Source of the DNA: Agelaius tricolor
Taxonomy: Eukaryota > Chordata > Aves > Passeriformes > Icteridae
Direction: 5' to 3'
Length of the DNA: 64,000 nucleotides
NCBI GenBank assembly: GCA_023055355.1
Contig: JALJCS010000001.1
Location: 99,991,381-100,055,380 of the forward strand
Shown: positions 51,252 to 62,835 of the stretch, one piece after another
Layout: the number at the start of each line of letters is the position of its first letter
Numbering within the stretch: the first letter of the stretch is position 1
Made by a program: the position numbers and the translations under genes
Notes under the pieces: generated by a model
Databases searched by the model: none
Seen by the model: the letters and a program-made list of their open reading frames with translations, nothing else
What the model was told of the DNA's origin: nothing

Positions 51252-54200
51252 ATTTTAATGTTAATACAGCATTTCCATATTAATTACACAGCATATGGTA
51301 TGAGACCTTTAAAACACTATGTCTAGTCCCCATGTTAAGTGCTGTTTTCTCTTTTGCCTATGGCAGGATCTGGTGTCTGACACTAGACTGTCTCTATGCA
51401 GAGAAATAGATGTTTTTAGGATGTTATTCATCTCAAGAAATGCATCTAAAATTATTCAGGTAAATCATGTTAGAGAAGTTCCTCTCTCCTCATCCACCAT
51501 AAAGTAAATCTGAGTCATCCGGTGTCTCCCTTCTCTCAGATAAGTGCCCTCATCTAAGGCTACAAAATCTATACTTTCCTCCTCACTTACATTTCTCATG
51601 AATTTTGCCACTCCGAAGGACAAAATACCCTCTGGGCTAGCTTTCTATCTAGTAGCTGGAACATTTGCTAATACATAGAGGACAAAGATATTGAGTCCCA
51701 GACCTAGAAAAAAAATTAACCTGGGTCTCCTGCTGGCTGAACAGTATAATAATTGCTTTGTAGCACAAAAGATGAACAGTGCCACTACTACCACCTTTGT
51801 GGAACTGCTGTAAAAGAGAATAATGATCCCTATTTAGTTCTTTGAAAGGGCAATTGTGCATGTCAACACCCAGGATAAAATTCTGGCCTTCAGCATCCAG
51901 GTGGACAGATCTGCATGCAATCCTTAATCCAATACCTGGCAGCTGAGGAGGGCTTAGCATCCCAGCTACAGCCTTCCCTGGTTACTATTATCTAGTGTTG
52001 GATAGGTTCCTGCTTCATTTTCAGAAGGAGATTTTTGGTTTGGTTTATTGCTTCAAAATGCTTAATGTCACAATTACTGCATATTTCTTGGTCCCATTTT
52101 GAGGGGCAGAAGGACAAAGTGTAGGGATTTGGTCATGATCACTCTAGAGGAGATTCTGTTTAATCAATAATTCCCTGAATTATATAAGGAAACAAAAGGA
52201 TATTCTTTATTTAGCAAACTGAATTTTTAGATAGGTATTTTTACAGTAGTTTTGATTATTTTAAGCATTGTATACCTGATTTTTTTTGTCAGTCTAAGTA
52301 AGAGGTCTATGCCACTAAAGCCATGTTATTTTTTTCTTTTTGCCTTTCTAGGCATAATGCAAATGATATAAATGACCATTGCCTTTCACATACTTCATTT
52401 GTAAATATACCTCCTCTTCTTGATTCTTACAAATGTTTTCTCAGCCTGCATCCAAAAATGATGCATTTCTTTTATAACATAGATTTTCTTAATATTAAAG
52501 ATGACCTAAATCCCATTCTTCTCTGTATAGGGGGTTCAGTTGTAGTCAATATCCTGTTACAATTCTGAGGTTTCTAACTAGGTGACAGCCTTATTCACTA
52601 GGCCATAGTAAGAAGTCTTGCACATCTCCCTCCTTTTCTCTGTCCCAGTGGATTTTGCATTCACTTCTGCTGAATGGCATTATTGAGACATGTATATGTG
52701 ACATGTCTAAGGAAGATGGGAGCTGCAGGTTAAACTTCTCCAAGCAGAGGGGTTTTGTAATATGTATGTCTCTGCCTTGCTTGTAAATGTTTGTGAGTTG
52801 TCATGGATTCAATATGCCTGCCTCATGTAAGAGAACTGCTTTTAATTCCTTCAGGGGGCTTAGCATTATGCTCCTAAGGGATGAGAAACCTGCTTTGTAC
52901 TTTAAATAAGGGAGACAATTCTAAGTCCTCAGAGAAAGCTCAGTGTGCTGTTTTAGAGCTGTGTTAACACATTTCCTGTACAGAAGCTGATTTTCATTAA
53001 ACTTAACTGACAAAAGTCAAGTTATAAATATCAGGTCATTTTTGGTACTCTCCTTAGAAAGTTGATAAAATTTGAAACTATGCTGAACGAAAAGGTTCAA
53101 AATGAAGCTCATGGAAGCATAAGCCATGGAGTTTTCTTCATGAGAATAAAGGTTTTAATACTAGAAATTTGTAATACTGAGATTTTACTTTCATGTAAAA
53201 CATTGAATTTGAACATTTGAAAGACATAAGATGATTTTTTGATGTTTTGATTCACAAAGCAACAATTAATTTAAAAGTATTAAATTGAAAAAAAAAATTT
53301 AGGAGTGGGCTATAAAAGACACAAGCTAGATGTTTAATTTTTCTTTATAACTGTAGGAGAGTATTTCAATAGGTTTTCCAATATTGTAATAATAAATATC
53401 TTTCTCCAATATTTATTTATAGTATTAGATATAAAGAAATTTCCTTCATAATCATTATTAGCTAGCTTGAAGTTTCAAGGTAACCAAATTGACTACAAAT
53501 TTCCCATCCTATAAAGAAACAAAGGACCTTTACAAAACCATCAATGAAAACACAATGAATGGCATCACCAATTAGAATCAATATTTCTCTAACACTCTAA
53601 ACACCATCCTAAGTAATACATGCATTGTGTACCACCATACAATAGATTACACTTGAAATTTCTTTGTGCTGAGCTAATATCAATTTTCAGGACAAAGCTT
53701 TTGTATTTCAGGGTCTTTCTGGTTTTCATTAGTATCTGTTCCTCTCCAAAGTGTGCACAGCACCTGCTCCTGTTATTATAAAACATATTGCAACTATTTT
53801 GTTACTTTGGGCATATTAGAAATTGAAAACAATCTTAAATACTATAGTGCTTGTCTTTAATAAAGAGATTTCCACATGAATATTTTTGGTGAAAATCATA
53901 TACAAATAGCTATCAGATGCAGCTATTCTCAGTTTTTACATTTTATGTGTCTGAAATTACTTGTTTCAATTGTCTGCATTTAATGTGCCTAACATTACTA
54001 ATTAATCTAACTAAGATTTGGAAGAAAATTTTAAATACAGTTAGATGAATGAAATGTCATTGTATCCAAAATTATAATAAACATTTTTTTCCAAATTTTA
54101 TTTGGTGTAAATAAGGGGTTTTTCGTTTGTTATCAGTATCTGCTGTCAATTCCCATCAAACTTTCAAAAGAAATTAAATTTGGATGCTCTAGCTCCCGAA

Positions 54201-54255
54201 TAATTATTTTTGAAGGGTTTTGGCTTTTTTTTTATCAAAACAGAATTCAGTGTTT
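51252..54255. other. Non-coding background
   Basis: No gene or known repeat seen in about 3 kb. Frames such as 51649-51960 (minus) and 52323-52568 (plus) have no recognisable domain. Confidence 0.55.
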
Positions 54256-54261
54256 GCCAAG
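54256..54261. repeat. 6-bp target site duplication, left copy
   Basis: GCCAAG directly precedes the LTR and is repeated exactly at 54659-54664 after it. A 6-bp duplication is characteristic of class II (ERVK/beta-like) integrases. Confidence 0.85.
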
Positions 54262-54658
54262 TGTCTCAGACATCTTTTTATGAAAATCCTTACTTAGGAT
54301 TTTTTCTTCCTGAGAAGCTGAGAGGCTCCAGGAACAAAATGTAACCAATGGTTATCTGCTGCTGTGGAATGCAACAGGTGGGTCCGTGATTGGTCTCGTG
54401 TGGATGTTTGGATTTAGTGACCATTCATGGCAGAGCTGGCTCTCTCTCTCTGTCCGAGCCAGCTGCTTTTGTTATCATTCTTTTCTATTCTATTCTTAGC
54501 TTAGCTAGCCTTCTGAGATGAAACCTTTCCTTCTATTTCTTCTAGTATACTTATAGTGTAATATATATAAAATAAAATAATAAACCAAGCCTTCTGAAAT
54601 ATGGAGTCAGATCTACATCTCTTCCCTCATCCTGAAAACCCCTGTGAACACTGTCACA
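54262..54658 (+). mobile_element. Solo LTR (397 bp), songbird ERVK-type
   Basis: The element begins TGTCTCAGACATC and ends CACTGTCACA, giving TG...CA termini. It is flanked by perfect 6-bp copies of GCCAAG. It has CCAAT (54346-54350) and an inverted CCAAT (ATTGG, 54389-54393) in the promoter-like part, a short inverted repeat AGCTGGCTC/GAGCCAGCT (54434-54442 and 54456-54464), and AATAAA signals (from 54571) near the 3' end. The layout is U3-R-U5 and no internal viral sequence remains, so the full provirus was lost by LTR-LTR recombination. I recognise the sequence as a common songbird LTR from memory. The intact duplication points to a fairly recent insertion. Confidence 0.9.
54434..54464. 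repeat. 9-bp hairpin inside the LTR
   Basis: AGCTGGCTC and GAGCCAGCT flank a pyrimidine-rich loop of about 13 bp. It is a possible stem in the LTR transcript. Confidence 0.75.
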
Positions 54659-54664
54659 GCCAAG
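54659..54664. repeat. 6-bp target site duplication, right copy
   Basis: GCCAAG directly follows the LTR and matches 54256-54261 exactly. Confidence 0.85.
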
Positions 54665-55920
54665 AAATTCTCAGTGATTCTTGCTATGTGGTATTTAAGT
54701 ATAAGTGGGTATAAGTAGTTTGATTTTCCTGAGTAATCTTTACTTGGAGGCATAGGGGACAATATTGTTTTTCTTAAATTGTATTTTATATAGACCAGGT
54801 AAACCATGGGCTTACCAGAGGTGAATTTTAAATTTCTGAGAAAGTTAACAAATACATTTAGATGAAAGTACTTGGCATATTGTCAGATTATGCAGAAGAC
54901 CAAATAGCAGAAAAGCAATAGCTAAGAATTTTGCAAAGCTTGACTGCGAAATTAGATTATTTCCAGCTCCTATACAAATTATGTTTTTGTACCTTGGTCC
55001 TTCCTCAGATATTTCTGTCTTGATTGTTTACATTTCATGGATATTGGAGATGTCTAAAGCAAATTAGTTGGTGTTTTACATTCACCGCATTTACAAAGTT
55101 TTTTATTTGTTAGAATATAAATATGGAGACTGGTTTTAGAGCTATGCACAAGATGTAAAAATATACTGGATTTACTCCTACTTCATATAATTTCAACATA
55201 ATAAAACAGTCATAATCAGAAAATTATATAAAAGTTATGAAACATAAATTTTAAAAAGTGATTCCTCGGTACCCATATTCTCGTTATCTAATTTTTATCT
55301 TTAAAGGATGAAGGCATATTAGGAAATACAAGACCCAAAGTTATAGAGATCTGGTCCTTTCAAACTCACAACACTAAAGGGACCTTCCTAAAGCAGACCA
55401 CAGTTTAAGTGGTGTTGCTATTGCAGGCACAGAGATTTATAGAACTAAACAAAAATTCCTGCTCTCTGCTAGGGCAAGACAATTTCCATATAGACATAAG
55501 TAATTTCCCAAGTGACCAAGATAGGATGGTGATCTAGAATATTTTACCAGTGGCAGCTTTGCAGTTTTCTTCCCGTTTTTTTAGAAAACTTTCCTTCTGT
55601 CCATTTAGAAAGTTTTTTTGGCTTTGAGCGAAATGGGAATTCTCCATTGACTGAACAGGATGACGACAATGTGGTCTAAATCCACACAAGAACAGAGGAA
55701 GAGAATTAGTCTGATTAATAACGACAGCAACAGAGTCTTGCTATACCTCTGGTAAAAGTCAGGGCTAAATCTAAGCAGAGAAATAGGTGGTCTTTCACAT
55801 TTTAAATTAATTTGTACTTTACAATGAAATATGTTTGGGAAAACTTAGTGAACATGCCTCTGTGCGATCACATTTAAAAAGGAACAAACCCCAGGAAAAA
55901 CACTCTGGCTTCCACCCTTT
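54665..55920. other. Non-coding background
   Basis: No gene or known repeat seen between the solo LTR and the CpG-rich island. Confidence 0.55.
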
Positions 55921-55924
55921 GCAC

Positions 55925-56300
55925 AGGTAACTGGATGCTGGCCGGGCTGGGCCATGTGGGGCCGGGCCGGGCCGGGCCCTGCTCTGCTGCAGCGCCGGCC
56001 AGACCGCGCTCGCTCCTGCGCACAGCCAGCTCGGCTCAACCCTCCGAGTTCCAGACATGGCCGGCGGGCCAGGCCAGCTCCACTCAGCTTTGGGTGGAGC
56101 CAAGCCAGGCTCCACTCTGGCAGCGAGCCCCCGAACCGCTCTGCTGGTGCCGTGGAAAAATCATGCGGCTGAGAACAGAGGCAGCCCTGCAGCCCTGCGG
56201 CTGCCATTGAACTGGCAGGGGCTGGAGAACGGCCATGCAGCCACAGTGGCTGCTGCCGCTGCCCAGCAGAGATCACATAAACATCCACAGGCCCAGGCAA
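55925..56300. other. CpG-rich island
   Basis: This is the most GC- and CpG-dense stretch in the window. It has a triple GCCGG repeat (55961-55978) and many CG dinucleotides in the next 200 bp. Such a block in an AT-rich desert is either an LTR or leader of an endogenous retrovirus, or a genuine CpG-island promoter of an unseen transcript. The open frames on both strands here (longest 55845-56402, minus, 185 codons) follow from the scarcity of stop codons in GC-rich DNA and have no recognisable domain. The downstream neighbour reads like ERV sequence, which favours a retroviral origin. Confidence 0.6.
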
Positions 56301-56389
56301 GATAGTAACTCTCTCTGTGCACAGATGAAACTTGAAGACATTGATTCTCTCACAAGTGAGAGAAAAAGGGAAGGATGCAGACAAGTAAA

Positions 56390-56809
56390 GAAAAAAAACC
56401 ATGGAGACACCAAGGTCAGTGAAGAAGGAGTCAAATCCCAGATGGGAGGAGAATGAGGCAGTATCTTAGTCTTGGGCTGAAATATTCTTGTAAGGCTATG
56501 GTGAAGATACAATTGATATATCAGACTTTGGGTTTTTTCCCTGTAATTCATGGAATGCTCTGGGGGCATGTAGCATTCTAACCAAGCTATGAGCAGAGGC
56601 GCCCATGTTGAAGCAAGCAGATGTTGAAGTAGCTGTGATCCAGTGAGAAGCTTGAACAGAAAGATATGAGAGAAATGAAAAACTTTGCCCCAGGGATGAA
56701 ACAAGAAAACCTCTGTTCTCAGAGATAAAAGAAGTTTTTATTTTCTATACTAGAACAGCTCATCATTAAAATTCTACTCCAATAAGCTGAAATGACCCAT
56801 GGTGTTAGT
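56390..56809 (+). mobile_element. Probable ERV-derived internal segment
   Basis: The stretch atggagacaccaaggtcagt, then gaagaaggag, matches what I recall of the non-coding sequence between pol and the 3' LTR in songbird ERVL-type elements. The following atggtgaagata and gcagaggcgcccatg blocks fit the same source, with deletions. No intact reading frame is present. It lies directly upstream of an LTR-like unit in the same orientation. The identification is from memory and not certain. Confidence 0.4.
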
Positions 56810-57507
56810 TGTGGGAAAACTCCAAAATTGAGGGAGGGACTTCACAATTGCAGATTTCTGGGCAGCTGCTATTAATGAAAATTAAAACCACAAGAGAACT
56901 GTTTCTTGTGGAAAAGTCTTCATGGCATGGCAGGAGAGACTCCTCTCTCTAAGTGGACTGAAGAAAGATTATTTTTGTGGAGACATAGAACGTAAGAGAA
57001 TAGTGCAAAAGGTAGTCTCACACCTGAGGAGTTGCAGCTGTACTAATCACCAAAGATTAGGAACAGGCCTGCCCTTAATAGGCCACAGCTGTGTCCAACA
57101 ATGATGAGTGCTATAAGAGAGTGGGCTAACTGCAGTTTGTTGGCTGTACTGTGAAGAAGGAGTTAGTGATATGAGGAGCTGCCTGTGAGATGTCACCAAG
57201 AAGGTATGGAACTTTTGCAATAAGACAGCAACATATTTTATAAGTGGTGAACTGATTGAAAACACCAAATTTTTCTTTTTATTTTGTCAGTGGAAAAAAG
57301 AAAGAAAAGTGCGGGGGAGGAGAAGTGCTCTGAAGGTTTATTCTGATTTCTTATTAATTTTCTTCTAGTTCTGTTATTAAAGTTTTCTTTATGCCTTCTA
57401 AAGGTTTGGCCTGCTTTGCTCTCCCCCTAATCCTTATCTTGCAGCAGAAAATAAGTAAATGATTCTAGTGGGTGCACTGGTGTTTGGCCAGTGCTACACC
57501 CACCACA
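56810..57507 (+). mobile_element. Candidate ERVL-type LTR (about 700 bp)
   Basis: It begins tgtgggaaaactcc and ends ...cacccaccaca, fitting TG...CA termini. A TATA-like ctataag lies at 57111-57117 and an ATTAAA polyadenylation-like signal at 57376-57381. It is followed after 5 bp by a primer-binding-like string at 57513. Internal wording such as ggcaggagagactcctctct is familiar from songbird ERVL LTRs. The 5' edge is approximate because the upstream sequence is also ERV-like. No coding sequence follows beyond the short leader, so this is a remnant. Confidence 0.55.
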
Positions 57508-57512
57508 ATAAC

Positions 57513-57530
57513 TGGTGCGTTGACTGGGAA
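57513..57530 (+). promoter_or_regulatory. Primer-binding-site-like sequence after the LTR
   Basis: TGGTGCGTTGACTGGGAA starts with the TGG that complements the tRNA CCA end and lies 5 bp after the candidate LTR terminus, the normal place for a retroviral primer-binding site. The match to a specific tRNA (leucine is typical of ERVL) is only partial, so the primer is not settled. Confidence 0.4.
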
Positions 57531-57560
57531 ACGAAGATTGGTGAACCAAAGCCACTACAC

Positions 57561-60500
57561 TTAATTGGTGTTTCTGCCCAGTTTAACCAAAACTGCTACA
57601 CAATATATTCCTAGTTTGTTAACTAGTGTACAACCCAGAGGGAGTTTTATCTTCTACCTCCTTTTATCTTCCACCACCATTTTCTTTGCTCTATATGTGT
57701 CTTTGAATGTATTCTAAATTTTTCCAGCTTTTGATGTTGCCATCTCAATTTCTGGGCACACAGGAAAACTTCATGTATAGTATACAGCTTCTTAACACAG
57801 TTGAATATTATGTGTTTTGCATGGCTTCTTCAGAAGCAGAAAATCTTGGTTTTGCCACGTTAATTGTCTGTGTCATCTTGATAACAGACATCTTCACCTA
57901 TTTGCTTTTTTTTTCATCACAGATAAAGGTGCATGGGTAACTCATTTGTTTTGTAGCCCTGATTGCTATGTAGGCAGCATTTTTAAGTCATCTAGCTTTC
58001 AGTCGTGTCCCCTCATTTAGGTTTGCAGTCAGTTTTGTGTTTAACTTGATCTTAGGATAAAAAGTGGGGATCCTTTCATGAATTCTCATTTAAGAAGTCT
58101 CTATCTCAACCATGGTGTAGTTACTTCAGGGTCCCATCTGCACTTAACCAAAGATACTAGTCAAGCTTTATACAAACCCAGATATTTGCTATGAAGCAAC
58201 AGGAATTTTTCATTATCACCAACAAATTCCATGCATGTAGTTATTTTGGAAGGTGATGCATCTACACACCTAATTTTCTTGTCATGATTCATACAGAATC
58301 TGTGCTATAGAAAATTTGTGTGAAGGCCTTCTTTAACAGAGTAAGTTCTTCTACACAGGGGAAATTATTCTGCAGTGCTTACATTAAGACACCAAATGTA
58401 AGGTTGAATTTTTAAGCATATAAATTACTTCAAATGCATATCTTGAAATAAATTACCTAAGCAGCACTATTATTCTAAACCTTCTCCATCCTTTAGACTG
58501 TCAGTTCCTATATTAAAAAGATACCAAAATAGAATTTTGTGTGTGTATGTTTCAAGGGACTAAATCACATACTAAACAGAAAGGGGGAACAGCCAGTATT
58601 GTATGTTATATCTACAATTTATAAACCATCTCTTGGAAGTTTTGAGTTTGGGTTTCTCTACAAGGTTATGTGTCATAAATTATATTTACTAAATTTTCTG
58701 ATCCTGTTTTCAATCAAAGTTTTTTTGTGTGATCTTCAAAACATTCACTGATTTTTGTGTTGGAATATTGGTGTGGTATGTTATTAATGTTTCACTTCTT
58801 ACTTGTATTCTTCAATATTCATGGCAACATTTGTTTCCATAATTCTCATGCACATTAGCAGATCCTAGACCACTAGGGTTCAGAAAGTGAAATAGATGCA
58901 TAAGACATGTTATTTTCTATCTTTTGCCTTCTTTATTGGACATCATTGAAGAAGTTAATATTGTGAATGATTCACGTTTTTGACATTCGCTGAGTGGTTT
59001 TTTGTTGATTCTTAATGTGCATGCAGGTCTTCATTAGAAGTTAAAAAGAAAACCACTGCATTAGAATAAGAATGCATTAGAAGACTGCAGGCTTCTAATA
59101 CATTATTTAAGATGAAGGAAGCAGAAATAATGCTCACTAGACTCTTAATTGAGGCTTTGGTATTTCTTTCATAGGACAGCTGCATATTTGCACTGTGTAA
59201 CTGGGGGAAAGGAAAGCAGGGGTGTACAGAAGTACTGAACACAGCACTGTATGCAAGATATTAGTCACAACTTCACCAGAAGGATGAATTAGGTATTATT
59301 TCAGAGCACCATAGCTTTGCTGTCAGGGTCATGAGTTTCATCCCAATTTGTAAAAGACAGCTTGATACGGTAATACTGTGCATACTGTTCATATCTGAAA
59401 GTACAGCTTCAGTTGGGAATGTTTTCAGGCTTCATGTGTCCAAGATGAAGACATTGTGCAGCTGATATTAGCCTGCCCATTTGCCGCCAGCCTGAGAGAT
59501 GTCATACATAGGTGTGACCAAAACAATGCGTCCTGAAGACAGAAATATGCCCTTGAACAATTTAACTGCAACTCACCAGGCAGTTAGGAGCTTATGCAAA
59601 ATCACAACTGTGGTAAATACAACAGCAATTACTTACAAATGCAGAACAAGATACAATTTCGTTGTCAATTTAGTGAGGCATGTGCACAATTAATAGGTAA
59701 AAGTAATTACTATAAATTACAAGGAACAAGCACAGTTAGTTCACAAACCTTAGATTGCCAGCTTGCTACAATAGGTCATCAGTGACATCACTGACAGAGG
59801 TGGTTTTCACGATAAACATGGCTTGAATCTAAGGCCTTCACAAGCATTTATATAATAACCTTCAAGAGGAAGAAGCACACTCCTGAAAATACTTGTGAGC
59901 AAATCACCTGAATTTCACTTCTCCCATAGCTGCATAATCTTAAGCAAATTCAAGCTGAATTGCTAAATCAAAATGTTGGCTATCTGCATATTTGGATCTG
60001 GAGCAAGAACAAATTATTCACAGAGAGTTCCATTATACTCCTGCTGGATACCATGCATACATCCTCAACTAAATGCACAGAATAGACAATGTTATTGTGT
60101 GTGTCACTTTAAAGCAATACCCATGGTTGGATAGTCCATGCACCTTCCTAATGGTGATTTTTTGACTGCACTAGAAAAGCAGAATACCATGAAACAAATT
60201 TTTAAAAATCTATTTATTCTACCAGTGGATTTGGCCAGATATAAATATTGTCTTTTTCTGAATTTCACAATGGTTTATTTGCTTATTTTCCAATCAGGGA
60301 ATAATCTTGCTTGTATTATGGACTTTGTATTGGGGGTAAGGGATGATTACTGATTTTTTTTTTTTTTATCTTAGGCTTAAAAATTTCTGCTTTAACTGTG
60401 CAGCTCTCACAATACATTGCAAGATCTTTATTATCTTGCTATTTACATGAATTTTTATTTTGAATAATAGGAAGATAACTCCCTTTGGAATAGGGAGTTA

Positions 60501-62835
60501 TAAAGTGTACTATAAAGGATATCTTAAATTCACATTATGAACTCTTCTTGCTTTGACTATTAATATTGTTGTGATCTTTAAAACAGTTATTATGTGCTAA
60601 AAATAGTTCAGTTCTGTTTGTTCAAAGTCTAGTTGTAAGAGACTGAAAAACAGCATGTTGGTTTATGAGTAAAGGGCAAAAAACTTGGTTTCTTTTGGAT
60701 AGAACTGCTTTTCTCCCAGTGGTGGCTCTAATGCTTTCTAGCCATGGGGGTTATCAACATGTAGGCAGTGGCACTGGGCTTGGTGCTGGCTGTGTTCCAG
60801 ATGCCAGTGCTTTGTAAGAAAGAACAGCAGGGGGAAAGATTTTAGCAAGACTTGTGAAGTTCTGCTGAGAGCAAGCCAAATTATCCCTGAGGTAAGAGCT
60901 GCTCCTGATTTCTGCAGAAATACTAGCTGATCCTCTTTGTGTCTCTTCTAGTACATTTTAAAAATAAAATAAAAAAAAACCCAGTCTTTAGCTGAAGCAG
61001 AACCACACGCTGCTGATGTTTTTCCTGATTTATATGTATATATGTATGTTTTATGCCTTCAGTGAGAGAATTTCTTCTATTCCCTTCTGACTGCCATGAA
61101 CATAAACACCTCTTTCCATTATCTATATATCTGTATGTTGATGAGCTAGCCCACATGGCAAAAATCCCCTCTGGGACTAGCAGGCAGCAATCAAGCAAGT
61201 ATCAGTTAACTCACTAAGCTATTACTGCAATTAATAGATAGAGGCAGTAGATTTGAATTTAAAATCTACACTTCACCAGGAAACAGAATCCTGCTTTAGA
61301 AACTATTAATAATTTTCTGACCATAACAAAACAATTTCCTGCACTAATTGCATTCCAGGTCCCTACTATAATTCAAATGGATTCCTGCTAGAAGACTGCG
61401 TCCCTTTTCCCTGAGTTCAAGGAGGATATTTCCAGTTCTTTGCAGTCAGCATTTTTATTTTAAAAAATCTGAAAAATTAATTGTGTAAGAAAATATTATA
61501 TGTATAGTTTTCTTGTTGCTTCTAACTGTAACTCCTGAAGAGAATGAGGAAAAAACTGAAAATTAATAGAAAGTGCAGCCTACTTCATGGAGTCCCCTTC
61601 ATGAGGTGAGTACAGACCTCACTCAAAAACATTACAGACTGGCTGTTGGACATGTTGGAGTTAAGAATCAAAACTTGGAGCAACAGACGTGATTGACACA
61701 TGTGTGAGGAAAGGAGAGGTGTGTAATAACTTCAGGGAAATAGGAGGAGCTCCCTGGGATTTAGGGTCTGATGTTCCATACCTTTAGGGCACCTGAATTC
61801 TACATATGCGTTTCTGCGTGTGTGTGTGTATATTTAGGCTAGTAGTGAAGATACTGTGAAGTAATAGGAGCTCTAAACAGTAATTTTTTCTTTCAGAAGA
61901 ATTTCAAATGCTACTGAAATCCCTGGCTATGTGTAAGCTTGAAAAAGCAACAGTGAAGGGCGTTTATTCATAGCTTGTTTTTCTTTGCTTGAAAGCTACT
62001 TGTGGGCTGCACTGGCAACCGTTCTGGATGTTAACCACATTTTATTGTTGTCTAACACGCCACATTAGAGAACATTTCAACTTTGAGAGAAAAACATAAC
62101 TATAATTCCCTGCTAGTCATGCAGCACAGACTTCTGTGACAGAATAAAACATGGATTCACTGTAATTGTGGGTTTGTTGTGTGGAACCAAAGGTGAAGCA
62201 CATTGCAGTGAAATAGCTTTGCAACTGTAAATAGAAATAATGGTTGGAGAACATTGTTCTGCTCTGCCTTTAAGGTGTTTCAGCTGAAAAGACTAAATGA
62301 AGTGTATGGAAGTAAATGAGACTAATTTGAAAATAAACAAAAGCCTTTTAAATGGTGGTTACAAATATGAAGTAGATTATTGTATTTAAGGGAGTAAAGA
62401 GTAAAACTCATGGATTATTTTGCTGTGGCTGTCTTTCAGGACTTGCTGGGAAGATTGACCTTATTTTAGATGCAAAAGAGAGTGATTTAAATGACTCAAT
62501 AAAAATGAAACTTCAAAGAAATTAGATTTTTTGAGAGAAAACAGGTGTAAGGGAAATGAAAGCTGAGGTGCTTTAAGCACATTGAGAGTGAAAAAAACCA
62601 AACCCCACTCCTACATGCATGGGCTACCTGAAAAAGAAATTTCTAAAAGTGGTAACAAAAAAAAATCATCATATGACTAATATTATCCATTAACCCTGCT
62701 TTTATATTCTGTGAAATTAAAAAAAATTAATAGGGAGATTAGTTCTTTGTAGTTAGGACAACAAGTATGTTTCTTCAGTGGTAAGATACCTGTTTCAATT
62801 TAAGTATATTTTCTCTTATCCCTCTGTCATTAATA
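57561..62835. other. Non-coding background
   Basis: No gene or known repeat seen in about 5.3 kb beyond a perfect 10-bp hairpin (60475-60501) and T or A runs (for example 60353-60367). Frames at 57707-57940, 59499-59785 and 60923-61198 lack recognisable domains. Confidence 0.55.
60475..60501. repeat. Perfect 10-bp inverted repeat, 7-nt loop
   Basis: ATAACTCCCT and AGGGAGTTAT are exact complements around ttggaat. Function unknown. Confidence 0.8.

Noticed and set aside
50799..51252. 133- and 134-codon minus-strand frames
   Set aside because: Two overlapping frames are open together in GC-rich repeat-like DNA, so openness is compositional.
55845..56402. 185-codon minus-strand frame and overlapping plus frames
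   Set aside because: They lie in the CpG-rich island where stop codons are rare by composition; several frames on both strands are open at once and none has a recognisable domain.
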